Source of the DNA: Palsa-504 sp963769715
GTDB lineage: Bacteria > Actinomycetota > Actinomycetes > Streptosporangiales > Streptosporangiaceae
Reading direction: 5' to 3'
Assembly: GCA_963769715.1 (NCBI GenBank)
Contig: CAVYNE010000020.1
Span: 124,001-188,000 of the forward strand
Length of the DNA: 64,000 bases
Part shown: positions 17,696 through 26,765 of the stretch, piece after piece
Numbering within the stretch: position 1 is the stretch's first letter
Layout of the letters: every line of letters begins with the position of its first letter
The notes under the pieces: generated by a model
Seen by the model: the letters and a program-made list of their open reading frames with translations, nothing else
Databases searched by the model: none
Told to the model about the DNA's origin: nothing
Position numbers and translations under genes: made by a program

Positions 17696-17934
17696 GCGTG
17701 GCGCCCGCGCAGGTCGTCCAGCTCGGCGATGAGGTGCTCGACCTGCATGGGCTCCGCGGCGAGAATCCGCTGGGCCGCTGCTGATCGCCTGTGCTGCGTC
17801 GCGGGCAGGCCTCGGTCGAGGGCCTCCCGGATCACCGCGGCGACGGACGTCCCGCGCTGGCGGGCCAGGGTTTGCACGCGTTGGTAACGCTCGTCGTCCA
17901 GCAGCAGCTGCAGCCGGTGAGTTAGCATACACAT
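17692..17934 (-). CDS. vapB: Ribbon-helix-helix antitoxin (module 2)
   Basis: The 80-residue protein has an RHH/CopG-like N-terminus (HRLQLLLDDERYQRVQTLARQRGTSVAAVIREALDRGL) and an acidic C-terminal helix for toxin binding. The start is ATG 17934 or 17928. The region upstream is the extreme 3' end of the MaoC-like gene. Confidence 0.8.
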   Translation of the reverse strand: MCMLTHRLQLLLDDERYQRVQTLARQRGTSVAAVIREALDRGLPATQHRRSAAAQRILAAEPMQVEHLIAELDDLRGRHA

Positions 17935-17948
17935 ACATTAGCATGCAC
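17922..17948. promoter_or_regulatory. Direct-repeat operator candidate of VapBC module 2
   Basis: TTAGCATACAC (17922-17932) and TTAGCATGCAC (17938-17948) form an 11-bp direct repeat with one mismatch and a 16-bp period, overlapping the antitoxin start codon. RHH antitoxins often bind such repeats. The second copy contains the stop codon of the MaoC-like gene. Confidence 0.45.
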
Positions 17949-18279
17949 ATATTCGGGAACCGGCGGGCCGGATGACGCCGGTCGCGGTGGGGCGGCCTGC
18001 TGAGTCGCGCGCCCGAACGCGGACCGCTTCCGCGTCCGCCGTGGCGGAGACGATGAGCCCCTGCCCGTCGAACAGCGGCGCGACCAGGCGGTAGGAGTAG
18101 TCGCACCTGGCCGGCAATTCCGCCTCGCGCCGGGCCTGTTCGGCCATGAGCAGGGCTTGCAACGGGCCGTGCACCAGCAGGCCGGGGTAGCCCTCGGCGC
18201 GGGCGTAGTCCCGGTCGTAGTGAATGCGGTGCGCGTTGTAGGTCAGCGCGGAGAACCGGAAGAGCAGGACCGGGTTCAC
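17938..18279 (-). CDS. MaoC-like hydratase, C-terminal half-protein
   Basis: The 113-residue protein has the R-hydratase (hotdog) active-site signature: FSALTYNAHRIHYDRDYARAEGYPGLLVHG, with the catalytic Asp/Asn and His. It would form the active half of a two-subunit hydratase with the upstream FAS1-like dehydratase (HTD2/mesaconyl-CoA hydratase arrangement). GTG 18279 overlaps the preceding stop (GTGA). It is the last gene of the six-gene operon. Confidence 0.8.
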   Translation of the reverse strand: MNPVLLFRFSALTYNAHRIHYDRDYARAEGYPGLLVHGPLQALLMAEQARREAELPARCDYSYRLVAPLFDGQGLIVSATADAEAVRVRARDSAGRPTATGVIRPAGSRICAC

Positions 18280-18833
18280 CTCGACCGGCCAGTCGCGGGG
18301 CCGGCGGGCGGCGGCTGGGGATCCGGGGTTGGGGCGCCAGACGGCCGCGGCTGGCCATCGGGCACCGCCGGGGCCGGGCGGTCGGTGGCCAGCGCTGCCT
18401 CGCGGTAGACGAGGTCCTGCTCTTCGGTGATCACGACCTGGCCGTCCCGGCTGATCTCAGTGCGGACCGTGACGAAGTGCAGCGGGCCGGACCGGCCCTG
18501 CTTGCGCGTCGAGCTGGCCTGCCAGGTCCGGCGGGTGGCCTCGGCGCCGATGCGCAGCGGGCCGTGCTGGCTGAGGCGGCCGCCGGCGAACATGCGGCGC
18601 AGGCCGGGGCCGGGCGGCGTCGGAATCGCGCCGCGGGCGGGGTGCCCGTCGGCGCCGAGGATGGCCTGCGGCGGCCGGTCCAGCAGGTACACCCCGTGCC
18701 ACAGCAGCGGGAGGTCTGGTCCCGGCGCCGGCACGCCGAGCAGCCCGGCCAGGGCCTGCGCCGGGCCGGGCGTGATCAGCTCGGTGAGCTCCCTCACTTC
18801 GGCGGCGGAGACCTCGGTCACGGTCTGCGTCAT
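18276..18833 (-). CDS. FAS1-like dehydratase domain protein (MaoC N-terminal half)
   Basis: The 185-residue protein matches the N-terminal half of HTD2/mesaconyl-CoA hydratase-type proteins: LLWHGVYLLDRPPQAILGADGHP, RRMFAGGRLSQHGPLRIG, and a FVTVRTEISRDGQVVITEEQDLVYRE strand. A Pro-rich tail follows. It provides the substrate-binding hotdog for the MaoC half encoded next. Its ATG overlaps the TGA of the aldehyde dehydrogenase gene (ATGA). Confidence 0.8.
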   Translation of the reverse strand: MTQTVTEVSAAEVRELTELITPGPAQALAGLLGVPAPGPDLPLLWHGVYLLDRPPQAILGADGHPARGAIPTPPGPGLRRMFAGGRLSQHGPLRIGAEATRRTWQASSTRKQGRSGPLHFVTVRTEISRDGQVVITEEQDLVYREAALATDRPAPAVPDGQPRPSGAPTPDPQPPPAGPATGRSR

Positions 18834-20317
18834 CCGAGCGTGAAGGGGTCGCGGGTGCCGCCGGTGAGCTCGACCCAGATGGCCTTGGTCTGGGTGTACT
18901 CGTGCACGGCGTCGATGCCGTTCTCGCGGCCGAGCCCGCTCGCGCCGAAGCCGCCGAAGGGCACGTCGGGGCCGACGACGCGGTAGGCGTTGATCCACAC
19001 GGTGCCGGTGCGCAGTGCGTGCGCCACCCGGTGCCCGCGGTGGATGTCCTTGGTCCACACCGCCCCGGCCAGGCCGTAGCGGGTGTCGTTGGCCAGCGCG
19101 ATGGCCTCGTCCTCGGTATCGAACGGGATAACCGCCAGCACCGGCCCGAATACCTCCTCGCACGCCACCGTCATGGTGGGCTTGACGCCGGTGAGCACGG
19201 TCGGCTGGACGAAGAAGCCGCCGAGCGTCTCGTCGGCCCGGCCGCCGACGGCGACGGTCGCGCCCTCGGTGGCGGCCGCCGCCAGGAACGAGAGCACCTT
19301 GCGGTACTGCGGCTCGGTGGCCACCGGGCCCATCTCGGTTTCGGCCGCACGCGGATCGCCAAGGCGGATGGCCCGGGCCCGTTCGGCAATCTTGTCCACG
19401 AGTGCGTCGTGTACGGTCCGGCTGACCAGCAGCCGGGAGCCGGCCATGCAGGTCTGCCCGGTGGCGGCGAACACCCCGGCCAGCACCCCGTTGCAGGCCG
19501 CGTCCAGGTCGGCGTCGTCGAAGACCACGTGCGCGGACTTGCCGCCCAGCTCGAGCAGCACGCCGGTGATGTTCGCGGCGGCGGCCTTGGCGACCTCGGC
19601 GCCCACCAGCGTCGAGCCGGTGAACGCCACCTTGTCGACGCCGGGGTGCGCGGCCAGGGCCTTGCCGACCGCGGGCCCGAACCCGGTCACGACGTTGAAC
19701 ACCCCAGCCGGGAATCCGGCCTCGTCCATCAGCGCGGCCAGCTCGACCGCGGAGGCGGGGGAGTAGTCGCTCGGCTTGGCCACCATCGTGCAGCCCGCGG
19801 CCAGGGCCGGCGCCAGCTTCCAGCACAGCAGCAGCAGCGGGGAGTTCCACGGCACGATCGCCGCGACCACGCCGGCCGGCTCGCGGCGGGTGTAGACGAG
19901 GAAGTTCGGCTTGTCGACCGGGATGGTCGAGCCTTCCAGCTTGTCGGCCAGCCCGGAGAAGTAGTAGAACCACTCCGGGACGCTGCCGAGCTGCCCGCGC
20001 ATCTCGCGCAGCAGCTTGCCGGTGTCCCGGGTCTCGATCTCGGCCAGCCGGTCAGCGTCCCGCGCGATCAGGTCCGCGAGCCGACGCATCAGAGCGGCCC
20101 GGCCGAACCCGGTGAGCTGTCCCCACGGCCCGGCCAGCGCCCGGCGGGCCGCGGCTACCGCGGCGTCGACATCCGCGGCGTCACCGTCGGCCGCGCTGGC
20201 CCACGGCGCGCCGAGGTAGGGGTCGACGGTGTCGTACCGCAGACCGGACGCCGCCTCGACCCGGCGCCCGTCGATGACAAGCTGGTACTGCGGCGTGCTG
20301 GTCTCCAGCGTGGTCAT
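18830..20317 (-). CDS. NAD(P)-dependent aldehyde dehydrogenase
   Basis: The 495-residue enzyme has the full ALDH set: IVPWNSPLLLL, FTGSTLVGAEV, the LELGGKSAHVVF glutamate, the GQTCMAGSR catalytic Cys, and EEVFGPVLAV. It oxidises an aldehyde to the acid in the operon's pathway. The start at ATG 20317 follows GGGAGG by five bases and overlaps the CoA-transferase stop (ATGA). Confidence 0.9.
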   Translation of the reverse strand: MTTLETSTPQYQLVIDGRRVEAASGLRYDTVDPYLGAPWASAADGDAADVDAAVAAARRALAGPWGQLTGFGRAALMRRLADLIARDADRLAEIETRDTGKLLREMRGQLGSVPEWFYYFSGLADKLEGSTIPVDKPNFLVYTRREPAGVVAAIVPWNSPLLLLCWKLAPALAAGCTMVAKPSDYSPASAVELAALMDEAGFPAGVFNVVTGFGPAVGKALAAHPGVDKVAFTGSTLVGAEVAKAAAANITGVLLELGGKSAHVVFDDADLDAACNGVLAGVFAATGQTCMAGSRLLVSRTVHDALVDKIAERARAIRLGDPRAAETEMGPVATEPQYRKVLSFLAAAATEGATVAVGGRADETLGGFFVQPTVLTGVKPTMTVACEEVFGPVLAVIPFDTEDEAIALANDTRYGLAGAVWTKDIHRGHRVAHALRTGTVWINAYRVVGPDVPFGGFGASGLGRENGIDAVHEYTQTKAIWVELTGGTRDPFTLG

Positions 20318-21492
20318 GCTGTCCTCCCGGAGGTCTGTTCTGATGTACCGAGGAATTCGGCTAGCACCGCGTCGGTGTGCTGGCCGAGCGCCGGGACGGC
20401 GCCCATGGCCGCCTCGCGGCCGGGCCCGCTCACCGGCGGGAGCAGCGCCTGGACCGGCCCGGCCGGGGTATCCACCTCGCGCCACCGGTCCCTGGCCTCC
20501 AGCTGCGGGTGAGCGGCGAATTCCGCGGGCGTGCGCAGCCGGGCGCTGGCGATGCCGGCCTCGTCCAGCAGGGCCACGACCTCGTCGGGCGTCATGGCGC
20601 CGAGCACGGCCTCGATGATCGCCGTCAGCTCGCCGTCGTGGGCCAGCCGGTCCGGGTTGGTGCGGAACCGCTCGTCGGTGATCAGGTCCGGCCGGCCCAG
20701 CACCCGCTCGCAGAGCACGGCCCACTCGCGGTCGTTCTGCAGGCCCAGGAACACCTGCCCGTCCAGGTAGGGGCCGTACGGGGAGATGGACGCGTGCCGG
20801 GCCCCGGTACGCCGGGCGTCCTGCCCGCCGTAGACGGTGTAGTAGTAGGGCTGGCTCATCCACTCACCCAGGGCCTCCAGCATGGCCACCTCGACGCTGG
20901 ATCCGCGACCGGTGCGCTCCCGCTCGTACAGCGCGGTCAGGACGCCGCTGTAGGCATACATCCCGGCGGCGATATCGGCGACCGAGATGCCCGCCTTGCA
21001 CGGCTCGTCCGGGGTGCCGGTGACAGAAAGCAGCCCGGCCTCGCACTGCACCAGCAGGTCATAGGCCTTCTTGTGGTGGTAGGGGCCGTCCGGCCCGTAG
21101 CCGGAGACCGAGCAGCAGATCAGCCGCGGATGGCGGGCGCGGAGTTGGTCCGCGCCGAGCCCCAGCCGCTCGGCGGCGCCGGGCGCGAGGTTCTGCACGA
21201 AGACGTCGGCCCGGGCCAGCAGGGCGGCCAGTGCGGCCTGGCCGTCGGCGCTCTTCACGTCGAGCTGCACCGATTCCTTGCCCCGGTTCAGCCAGACGAA
21301 GTAGCTCGCCTGGCCGAGCACGGACCGGTCGTAGTCGCGGGCGAAGTCACCGGTGCCCGGCCGCTCGACCTTGATGACCCGGGCGCCGAGGTCGGCGAGC
21401 TGCCTGGTGGCGAACGGCGCCGCGACGGCCTGCTCCAGCGCCACGACTACGATCCCGGCCAGCGGTAGGGCCGAGGTGGGCTGGCCGCTCAT
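20314..21492 (-). CDS. CaiB/BaiF-type (class III) CoA-transferase
   Basis: The 392-residue protein begins LPLAGIVVVALEQAVAAPFATRQLADLGARVIKVERP, the family N-terminus, and has the NLAPGAAERLGL and AYDLLVQCEAGL segments; the Asp of the latter is the expected acyl-carrying residue. It would move CoA between a donor thioester and the free acid that enters this pathway. It overlaps both neighbours by ATGA. Confidence 0.9.
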   Translation of the reverse strand: MSGQPTSALPLAGIVVVALEQAVAAPFATRQLADLGARVIKVERPGTGDFARDYDRSVLGQASYFVWLNRGKESVQLDVKSADGQAALAALLARADVFVQNLAPGAAERLGLGADQLRARHPRLICCSVSGYGPDGPYHHKKAYDLLVQCEAGLLSVTGTPDEPCKAGISVADIAAGMYAYSGVLTALYERERTGRGSSVEVAMLEALGEWMSQPYYYTVYGGQDARRTGARHASISPYGPYLDGQVFLGLQNDREWAVLCERVLGRPDLITDERFRTNPDRLAHDGELTAIIEAVLGAMTPDEVVALLDEAGIASARLRTPAEFAAHPQLEARDRWREVDTPAGPVQALLPPVSGPGREAAMGAVPALGQHTDAVLAEFLGTSEQTSGRTA

Positions 21493-22646
21493 GAGGTGGC
21501 CGGGTGACGCTGGACGAGCTGGCGGGCGATGACGTTGCGCTGGATCTCGTTGGTGCCCTCGCCGACGATCATCAGCGGCGCGTCGCGGAAGTAGCGTTCC
21601 ACGTCGAACTCGGTGGAGTACCCGTAGCCGCCGTGGATGCGCACCGCGTCCAGGGCGATCTCCATCGCGGTTTCCGAGGCGAACAGCTTGGCCATGCCCG
21701 CCTCCATGTCCGCGCGCCGGCCGGAGTCGTAGCACCGGGCGGCGTACAGGACGAGCTGGCGGGCCGCGGTCAGCTTGGTGACCATGTCGGCGAGGTAGTT
21801 GCCGATGGACTGGTGCTTCCAGATCGAAACGCCGAACGCCTCCCGCTGCTGGGCGTACCGCAGCGCGTCGTCCAGCGCGGCCTGGCCCACGCCGAGCGCG
21901 CGGGAGGCGACCTGGATCCGGCCGATCTCCAGGCCGCGCATCATCTGGGCGAACCCCTCGCCCTCGCGCTCGCCGAGCAGCGCCGAGGCGGGGACCCGGT
22001 AATCGTCGAAGCTGAGCTCGCAGCTCTCGACGCCCTTGTAGCCGAGCTTGGGCAGGTCGCGGGAGACGGTGAAGCCGGGGCCCGGTTCGGCCAGGATAAT
22101 GCTGATGCCGGCGTGCGCGGGGCGGGCCGCCGGATCGGTCTTGCACAGCAGCGCGGTCAGCCCGGAGCGACGGGCGTTGGTGATCCAGGTCTTGGACCCG
22201 CTGATGACGTAGGAGGCACCGTCTCGACGGGCCACGGTCCGGATCGCCTGCAGGTCAGACCCGCCGCCCGGCTCGGTCAGCGCCATCGTCGCGCGCAGCT
22301 CACCGGAGGCCATCCGGGGCAGGTAGGCGCGCTTCTGCTCCGGCGTCCCGTAGGCCAGGAGCAGCTTGGCCACCACCGTGTGGCCGCCCATGGCCCCGGC
22401 CAGGCTCATCCACCCGCGGGCCAGTTCCTCGGTGATCCGGGCGTAGCAGGACGTGCTGACCTGGGCGTCCCCCCACGGCTCCGGGATCGCCAGGCCGAAG
22501 ATGCCGAGCTGCTTCATCCGCTCGATGAGCTTTTCCGGGTAGGTGTTGGCGTGCTCGAGCTCACGCACGACGGGCTTGACGTCGCGGTTGACGAAGTCGC
22601 GGACGAGCTCGACCATGGCGCGCTCGTCCTCGTTCAGCTCATCCAT
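21489..22646 (-). CDS. Acyl-CoA dehydrogenase
   Basis: The 385-residue flavoenzyme has ALTEPGGGSD, the RIHGGYGYSTEFDVERYFRD segment and IVGEGTNEIQ with the catalytic Glu at about 363. Membership in the CoA-transferase/hydratase operon suggests it desaturates the CoA thioester formed by the transferase before hydration. Its first 13 bases overlap the MmgE/PrpD gene. Confidence 0.9.
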   Translation of the reverse strand: MDELNEDERAMVELVRDFVNRDVKPVVRELEHANTYPEKLIERMKQLGIFGLAIPEPWGDAQVSTSCYARITEELARGWMSLAGAMGGHTVVAKLLLAYGTPEQKRAYLPRMASGELRATMALTEPGGGSDLQAIRTVARRDGASYVISGSKTWITNARRSGLTALLCKTDPAARPAHAGISIILAEPGPGFTVSRDLPKLGYKGVESCELSFDDYRVPASALLGEREGEGFAQMMRGLEIGRIQVASRALGVGQAALDDALRYAQQREAFGVSIWKHQSIGNYLADMVTKLTAARQLVLYAARCYDSGRRADMEAGMAKLFASETAMEIALDAVRIHGGYGYSTEFDVERYFRDAPLMIVGEGTNEIQRNVIARQLVQRHPATS

Positions 22647-23899
22647 GCCTGCTCACTTCCCCCGGCTCCATTCCTGCTCACTTCCCCCGGCGCGGCGGGA
22701 AGGAACCGCCGGAGTATGCCGGGTACGTTGTCCCAGGTCCACGCGGCCGGGTCGGTGTCCAGGCCGCGCACGCAATCGGCCAGCTTGGACTGCAGCTGGG
22801 CCGCCGAGGGGGGCCGCGCCGGGGAGCCCGGCGGGAACTGCTGGCTGATCCGCAGGATCGTCCCGTCGCCGGTGTAGATCTCCGCCTCCAGTTGGCCGTC
22901 CAGCAGCCAGCTGCCGCCGGGGTCGAGCTTGGTCTCAACCAGGCTGACCAGCCGCTGCGCGGCATCTCGGCGGACCGCTACGTCGGTGAAGCTGCCGAAC
23001 CCGGGATAGGTGTCGAGCAGCGCGGCCGCGGCCGCGTACTCCAGGCTGAACTTGCCCGCCAGCCCGGAGGTCGGCCGGTGATGGATCAGCGGCACGACCG
23101 TGGCTTCGGGGGTGCGCAGCACGATCCGGCGGATGGCGGCGGGGTCCTTGAGCTCAGGGGCAAGCTCCGACAGGGCGCTGATCGGCCGCTGCAGCGCATA
23201 ACAGCACGGGTAGAGCTTGATGGCCAGCCCGTTCGGTACGGCCGGCCCGGACGGATCCACCGCGGCCGGCCGGGAATGCGCGCTGCCGCCGACCAGGCCC
23301 AGCCACGCGTCCACGGCCTCGGGGTCGGCCTGCGCGCCCGCGGCCGCGAGCCGGGCCGCCCGGATCCCGGCGTCGACGGCAAAACCGACCTGCAGCGACT
23401 TGGCGTCCGTGCCGAAGGCCCGCTGAACCCCGCCGGCGGCGGGCACGGCCAGCGCCATGGCCACGGCGATCTGCTCGGCCGGCAGCCCCAGCGCCACGGC
23501 CGCCCCGGCGGCGCTGGCCGGCGCCCCGGCCGTGCAGGTGGCGTGCCAGCCGGCCGAATAGTGCGGCCAGCCCAGGGCCGTCCCCAGCCGCGCCATCACC
23601 CCCGCCGCGGCCAGGTAGGCGCGCGGGCCGCCGCCGGTGGCCAGCGCCGTCGGCACGCAGACCGCGCTGACGTGCGTGGTCGAGGGCATGTGCAGGTCGT
23701 CGAAATCCAGCACGTGCCCGGCCACGGCCCAGCGCGCGCCGTCGGGCAGGCCCGCGGCCAGCCGGGTGACGCGATGGTCGCGGGCGGCGAGCGTGACCGC
23801 CACCGTATCCAGCAAGGACCGGTGCGCCAGCTCCAGATCGCCCGGCTCCGGCTCAAGCCGCTCGGCCCACCGGGCCAGCGTGACGGCCACAGACGTCAT
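22634..23899 (-). CDS. MmgE/PrpD family protein (2-methylcitrate dehydratase-like)
   Basis: The 421-residue protein matches MmgE/PrpD: HRSLLDTVAVTLAARDHRV, VAGHVLDFDDLHMPSTTHVSAVCVPTALA, GFAVDAGIRAARLAAAGAQAD and KLYPCCYALQRPI. Family members are iron-free dehydratases or isomerases of branched polycarboxylates such as 2-methylcitrate, aconitate or itaconate precursors. ATG 23899 follows AGGAAAGGAG. As first gene of the operon, it gives the best hint that the substrate is a dicarboxylate or tricarboxylate. Confidence 0.85.
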   Translation of the reverse strand: MTSVAVTLARWAERLEPEPGDLELAHRSLLDTVAVTLAARDHRVTRLAAGLPDGARWAVAGHVLDFDDLHMPSTTHVSAVCVPTALATGGGPRAYLAAAGVMARLGTALGWPHYSAGWHATCTAGAPASAAGAAVALGLPAEQIAVAMALAVPAAGGVQRAFGTDAKSLQVGFAVDAGIRAARLAAAGAQADPEAVDAWLGLVGGSAHSRPAAVDPSGPAVPNGLAIKLYPCCYALQRPISALSELAPELKDPAAIRRIVLRTPEATVVPLIHHRPTSGLAGKFSLEYAAAAALLDTYPGFGSFTDVAVRRDAAQRLVSLVETKLDPGGSWLLDGQLEAEIYTGDGTILRISQQFPPGSPARPPSAAQLQSKLADCVRGLDTDPAAWTWDNVPGILRRFLPAAPGEVSRNGAGGSEQAWMS

Positions 23900-23982
23900 C
23901 CGACCTGCTCCTTTCCTGCGGGCCACGGCCCCCCGACTAGGACAGGGCCGCACCCGGGCCTGGCCGACTTAATAAAAAATAT

Positions 23983-24011
23983 GTACGGCCATTTAGTCAC
24001 AAAAGTACGGC
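23983..24011. promoter_or_regulatory. Candidate GntR operator in the divergent promoter region
   Basis: GTACGGC occurs at 23983-23989 and again at 24005-24011, 22 bp (two helical turns) apart, inside an unusually AT-rich stretch (TTAATAAAAAATATG nearby) between the divergent MmgE operon and GntR gene. Binding by the adjacent regulator is an inference. Confidence 0.4.
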
Positions 24012-24041
24012 TCGCGTCAATGCAGGGCGTACGCTCGAGGC

Positions 24042-24773
24042 ATGGTGCTGCGAACCGTCGCCTACCGGAACCTGGCCGCCCAGATCCGGAACGCGATCCG
24101 CAACGGCGAATACGCCGACGGTCGTCAGCTGCCCACCGAGGAGCAGCTGGCGGCCAGCTATTCGGTCAGCAGGCAGACCGTCCGGCGGGCCATGCAGGAC
24201 CTGGTCTCTGAGGGGATCATCTACCGGGTGGCCGGCCGAGGTACCTACCCGGTCGCCGAGGAAGACCGGTACGTCAACCACTTCGGCTCCGTGGAGGAGC
24301 TGATGGCGTTGTCTCTCGATACCGAGTGCCAGGTCGTCAGCCCGCTGCAGCGCAAGGTCGACGTCGAGACCGCCAGCCGGCTCAGGCTCCCGGCAGACCA
24401 GATCTTCACCGTGGCGCTGGTCCGCCTGCACACCGACGTTCCGTTCTGCTACACCTCCGTGTCCCTGCCGCCGCGTATCGGGCAGCTGCTGACCGACGTC
24501 GACGAGCTGTCTTCACCCGGCCGGCGCAGCCGGGTGACGGTCATCGGGCTGATCGACGCGCGGAGAGGCGGATCCATCACCGCCGCGGAGCAGAGCATCA
24601 GCGCGGCCGGCGCCCCGCCGGTCGCCGCCCGGCACCTGGGCCGCGAGCCCGGCGAGCCGCTGCTCCGGATCGACCGCCTGTACTTCGACGACTCCGACGA
24701 TCCGGTCGAGCTCGCCGTCAGCTACTTCGACCCCGAGCACTACTCCCACCGGGTCAAGCTCCGCCGCAGGTGA
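24042..24773 (+). CDS. GntR/HutC-family transcriptional regulator (UTRA ligand domain)
   Basis: The 243-residue protein has a winged-helix domain (about 1-75: YRNLAAQIRNAIRNGEYADGRQLPTEEQLAASYSVSRQTVRRAMQDLVSEG) and a UTRA domain (about 90-240) for a small effector. Divergence from the six-gene operon suggests it represses that operon and responds to its substrate or a CoA intermediate. Confidence 0.88.
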   Translation: MVLRTVAYRNLAAQIRNAIRNGEYADGRQLPTEEQLAASYSVSRQTVRRAMQDLVSEGIIYRVAGRGTYPVAEEDRYVNHFGSVEELMALSLDTECQVVSPLQRKVDVETASRLRLPADQIFTVALVRLHTDVPFCYTSVSLPPRIGQLLTDVDELSSPGRRSRVTVIGLIDARRGGSITAAEQSISAAGAPPVAARHLGREPGEPLLRIDRLYFDDSDDPVELAVSYFDPEHYSHRVKLRRR

Positions 24774-25210
24774 TCGCCTTCGCTTAACGTATCACGCGGC
24801 GTTAGCCCGTGGGTCACGCTCGGCGCGTACCACGGGCCTCTTCCTCGTTATGGGTACTGTGATTTCCCGGCGGGGGCGCTTGCGGGTTTCCTGGCAAATG
24901 ACACCAGCGCCAGTGGCGCAAAGACGTTGGTAACAATTACGACGTTCGGGACGCTTCGAACCTCTGCGAGGGCCATACTTGGGGTTCATTAGCGACGCCA
25001 TGGGTGGGGATCTGCGGCGTCAGGGGAGCGGGCCCTTGGGGGGTTCTGCGAGGCATTACTGTCGGCATGCCATGCGTGCGATGAATCGCGTTTGATCGCG
25101 CGGCGAGCCGCCGGGATTTACCTTGCCATCACGCGGTATTGCCGCGCTCGTGTCCTTCTGGCCGCTGCCGGTGCCGACTCGCTCGCGCGGCACGAAGAGA
25201 GGTGCACGTC
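24774..25210. other. Intergenic stretch without a recognised gene
   Basis: This region between the GntR regulator and the secreted hydrolase has no ORF with protein-like composition. It probably holds the promoter of the hydrolase gene; GAAGAGAGG at 25194-25202 is the ribosome site for ATG 25211. No clear terminator or repeat was seen. Confidence 0.5.
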
Positions 25211-26758
25211 ATGAACGACTTTTTCCGCCGAAGGACGCTCAGTACCATTGCAGTCGCGGCCTCGGCGCTGGCCGTTAGCGGGGCGCTGGTGGTAGCTCCC
25301 ATGACTGCCAGCGCGGCCGCCGCCCCGGCCCCGCCTTTCACCCAATGCCCGGCCATAGGCTCCTCGCCCAGCTGCGAGATCCTGCTGGTGATCAATCCGG
25401 ACAATTCCGTCAACGTCCTGAATGACTCGTCGGTCGGGACGTTCGACGGCAGCGATGACACCCTGGTCGGCATCGTCAACAACTCCTCGGCCGCGGTCAA
25501 GGCGATCACCGTGTCCGGGCCCGGTTCCGACCTTTCCGGTTTCGACGTGGACGGGATCTGCAGCGGCAGCTACGGGACCTGGTCCGGCTCGTCAGGCTGC
25601 CCGTACGGCCCGACCGGCTACGAGGGGCCCGGGACGTCCTTCGTGACCAAGTCGTCACTGCCCGATTCGGCAGAAGTCGACTTCACCGGGGGCCTGGCAC
25701 CCGGCAAGTCGGCGTACTTCTCGCTGGAAGGCGCCCTGGCCACGGCGAAGCTGACCGCTCGCGAAGGCCGGCTCCCCACCCGCTACGTCGCGCTCGGCGA
25801 CTCGTATTCCTCAGGAGAGGGCAACCCGCCGTTTATCCAGGGAACGGACACCAGCTCATTTCTCGGGTTCGGGACCGCGAATCAGTGCCACCGTTCCACC
25901 GCCGCCTACGGTCCGCACATCCAGTCGGACCTGAGCATCCAGGCCAGTGATTTCGTATTTCAGGCCTGCAGCGGCGCCGTCATGGCGGACTTCGTCGCCA
26001 GCCTGCCCGGCGGATCCGGCCAGTGGTCCGACGGGGCGCAGTTGGATGCCATCGCGCCCGCGAACCAGCCCAGCGATAGCACCGGCCTAGTAACGCTGAG
26101 CGTGGGCGGGAATGACGTCGGCTTCCCCTTCGTCATGAACGCGTGCGTCAACGGCTTCTTTCACTGGCAGGGCCAAAAGGGCTGTCTCGCCGAGATCAAA
26201 AAGGACTTCAACCTGGGCACCCACCTCCTGAATCAGGGAGGCACTATCCTTCTCAACACGTACGATAACAGCTACATTTTCTGCGACAAGGCCTGTGTGG
26301 CACAGTATTCGGCGCTCGATAAGAAGGTGCAGGGCTTTCGTTACCAGGTGGTGACCGTCCCGAGCCTGGCCGGTCTCTACGAGGAGATTCACCAGCGTGC
26401 CCCGCAAGCGGAGATCCGCGTGCTCCTGTACCCCCATCTTTTCCCGGCCAGCCCTCCCGCGCAGTGCACAGTCGGCACGTATCTCCATAACACTTACGGA
26501 ATCGACCAGACCGACATGAAGGCGATCAACGGTGCGGGGGATTCGCTTGACGGGATCATCTCCAGGGCGGTGAAAGCGGCTAGCGGGAAGGGTATAGATA
26601 TCCAGGCGGTGGATGCCCGGCCGGGCTTTGCGGGCCACGAGGTGTGCAGCGCGGCTCCGTGGTTCAACGGCCTGAACGGGAGCCACCAAGTTTACAGCTT
26701 CCATCCGAACACGCTGGGCCAGCAGGAATTCGCGAACCTCTTCGAGGCGCAGCTATGA
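25211..26758 (+). CDS. Secreted SGNH/GDSL-family esterase or lipase
   Basis: The 515-residue preprotein has a signal peptide (FFRRRTLS then a hydrophobic stretch to TASAAAA, about 1-38; Sec or Tat). Next comes a domain of about 150 residues rich in Ser/Gly/Asp. The C-terminal SGNH hydrolase domain has block I GDSYSSGEG with the nucleophile Ser, the GGND oxyanion block and the SFHPNTLGQ block with the catalytic His. Cys-rich segments suggest disulfides outside the cell. Substrate is unknown. The codon mix is slightly richer in A/T than the neighbours. Confidence 0.88.
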   Translation: MNDFFRRRTLSTIAVAASALAVSGALVVAPMTASAAAAPAPPFTQCPAIGSSPSCEILLVINPDNSVNVLNDSSVGTFDGSDDTLVGIVNNSSAAVKAITVSGPGSDLSGFDVDGICSGSYGTWSGSSGCPYGPTGYEGPGTSFVTKSSLPDSAEVDFTGGLAPGKSAYFSLEGALATAKLTAREGRLPTRYVALGDSYSSGEGNPPFIQGTDTSSFLGFGTANQCHRSTAAYGPHIQSDLSIQASDFVFQACSGAVMADFVASLPGGSGQWSDGAQLDAIAPANQPSDSTGLVTLSVGGNDVGFPFVMNACVNGFFHWQGQKGCLAEIKKDFNLGTHLLNQGGTILLNTYDNSYIFCDKACVAQYSALDKKVQGFRYQVVTVPSLAGLYEEIHQRAPQAEIRVLLYPHLFPASPPAQCTVGTYLHNTYGIDQTDMKAINGAGDSLDGIISRAVKAASGKGIDIQAVDARPGFAGHEVCSAAPWFNGLNGSHQVYSFHPNTLGQQEFANLFEAQL

Positions 26759-26765
26759 CGGTCTG

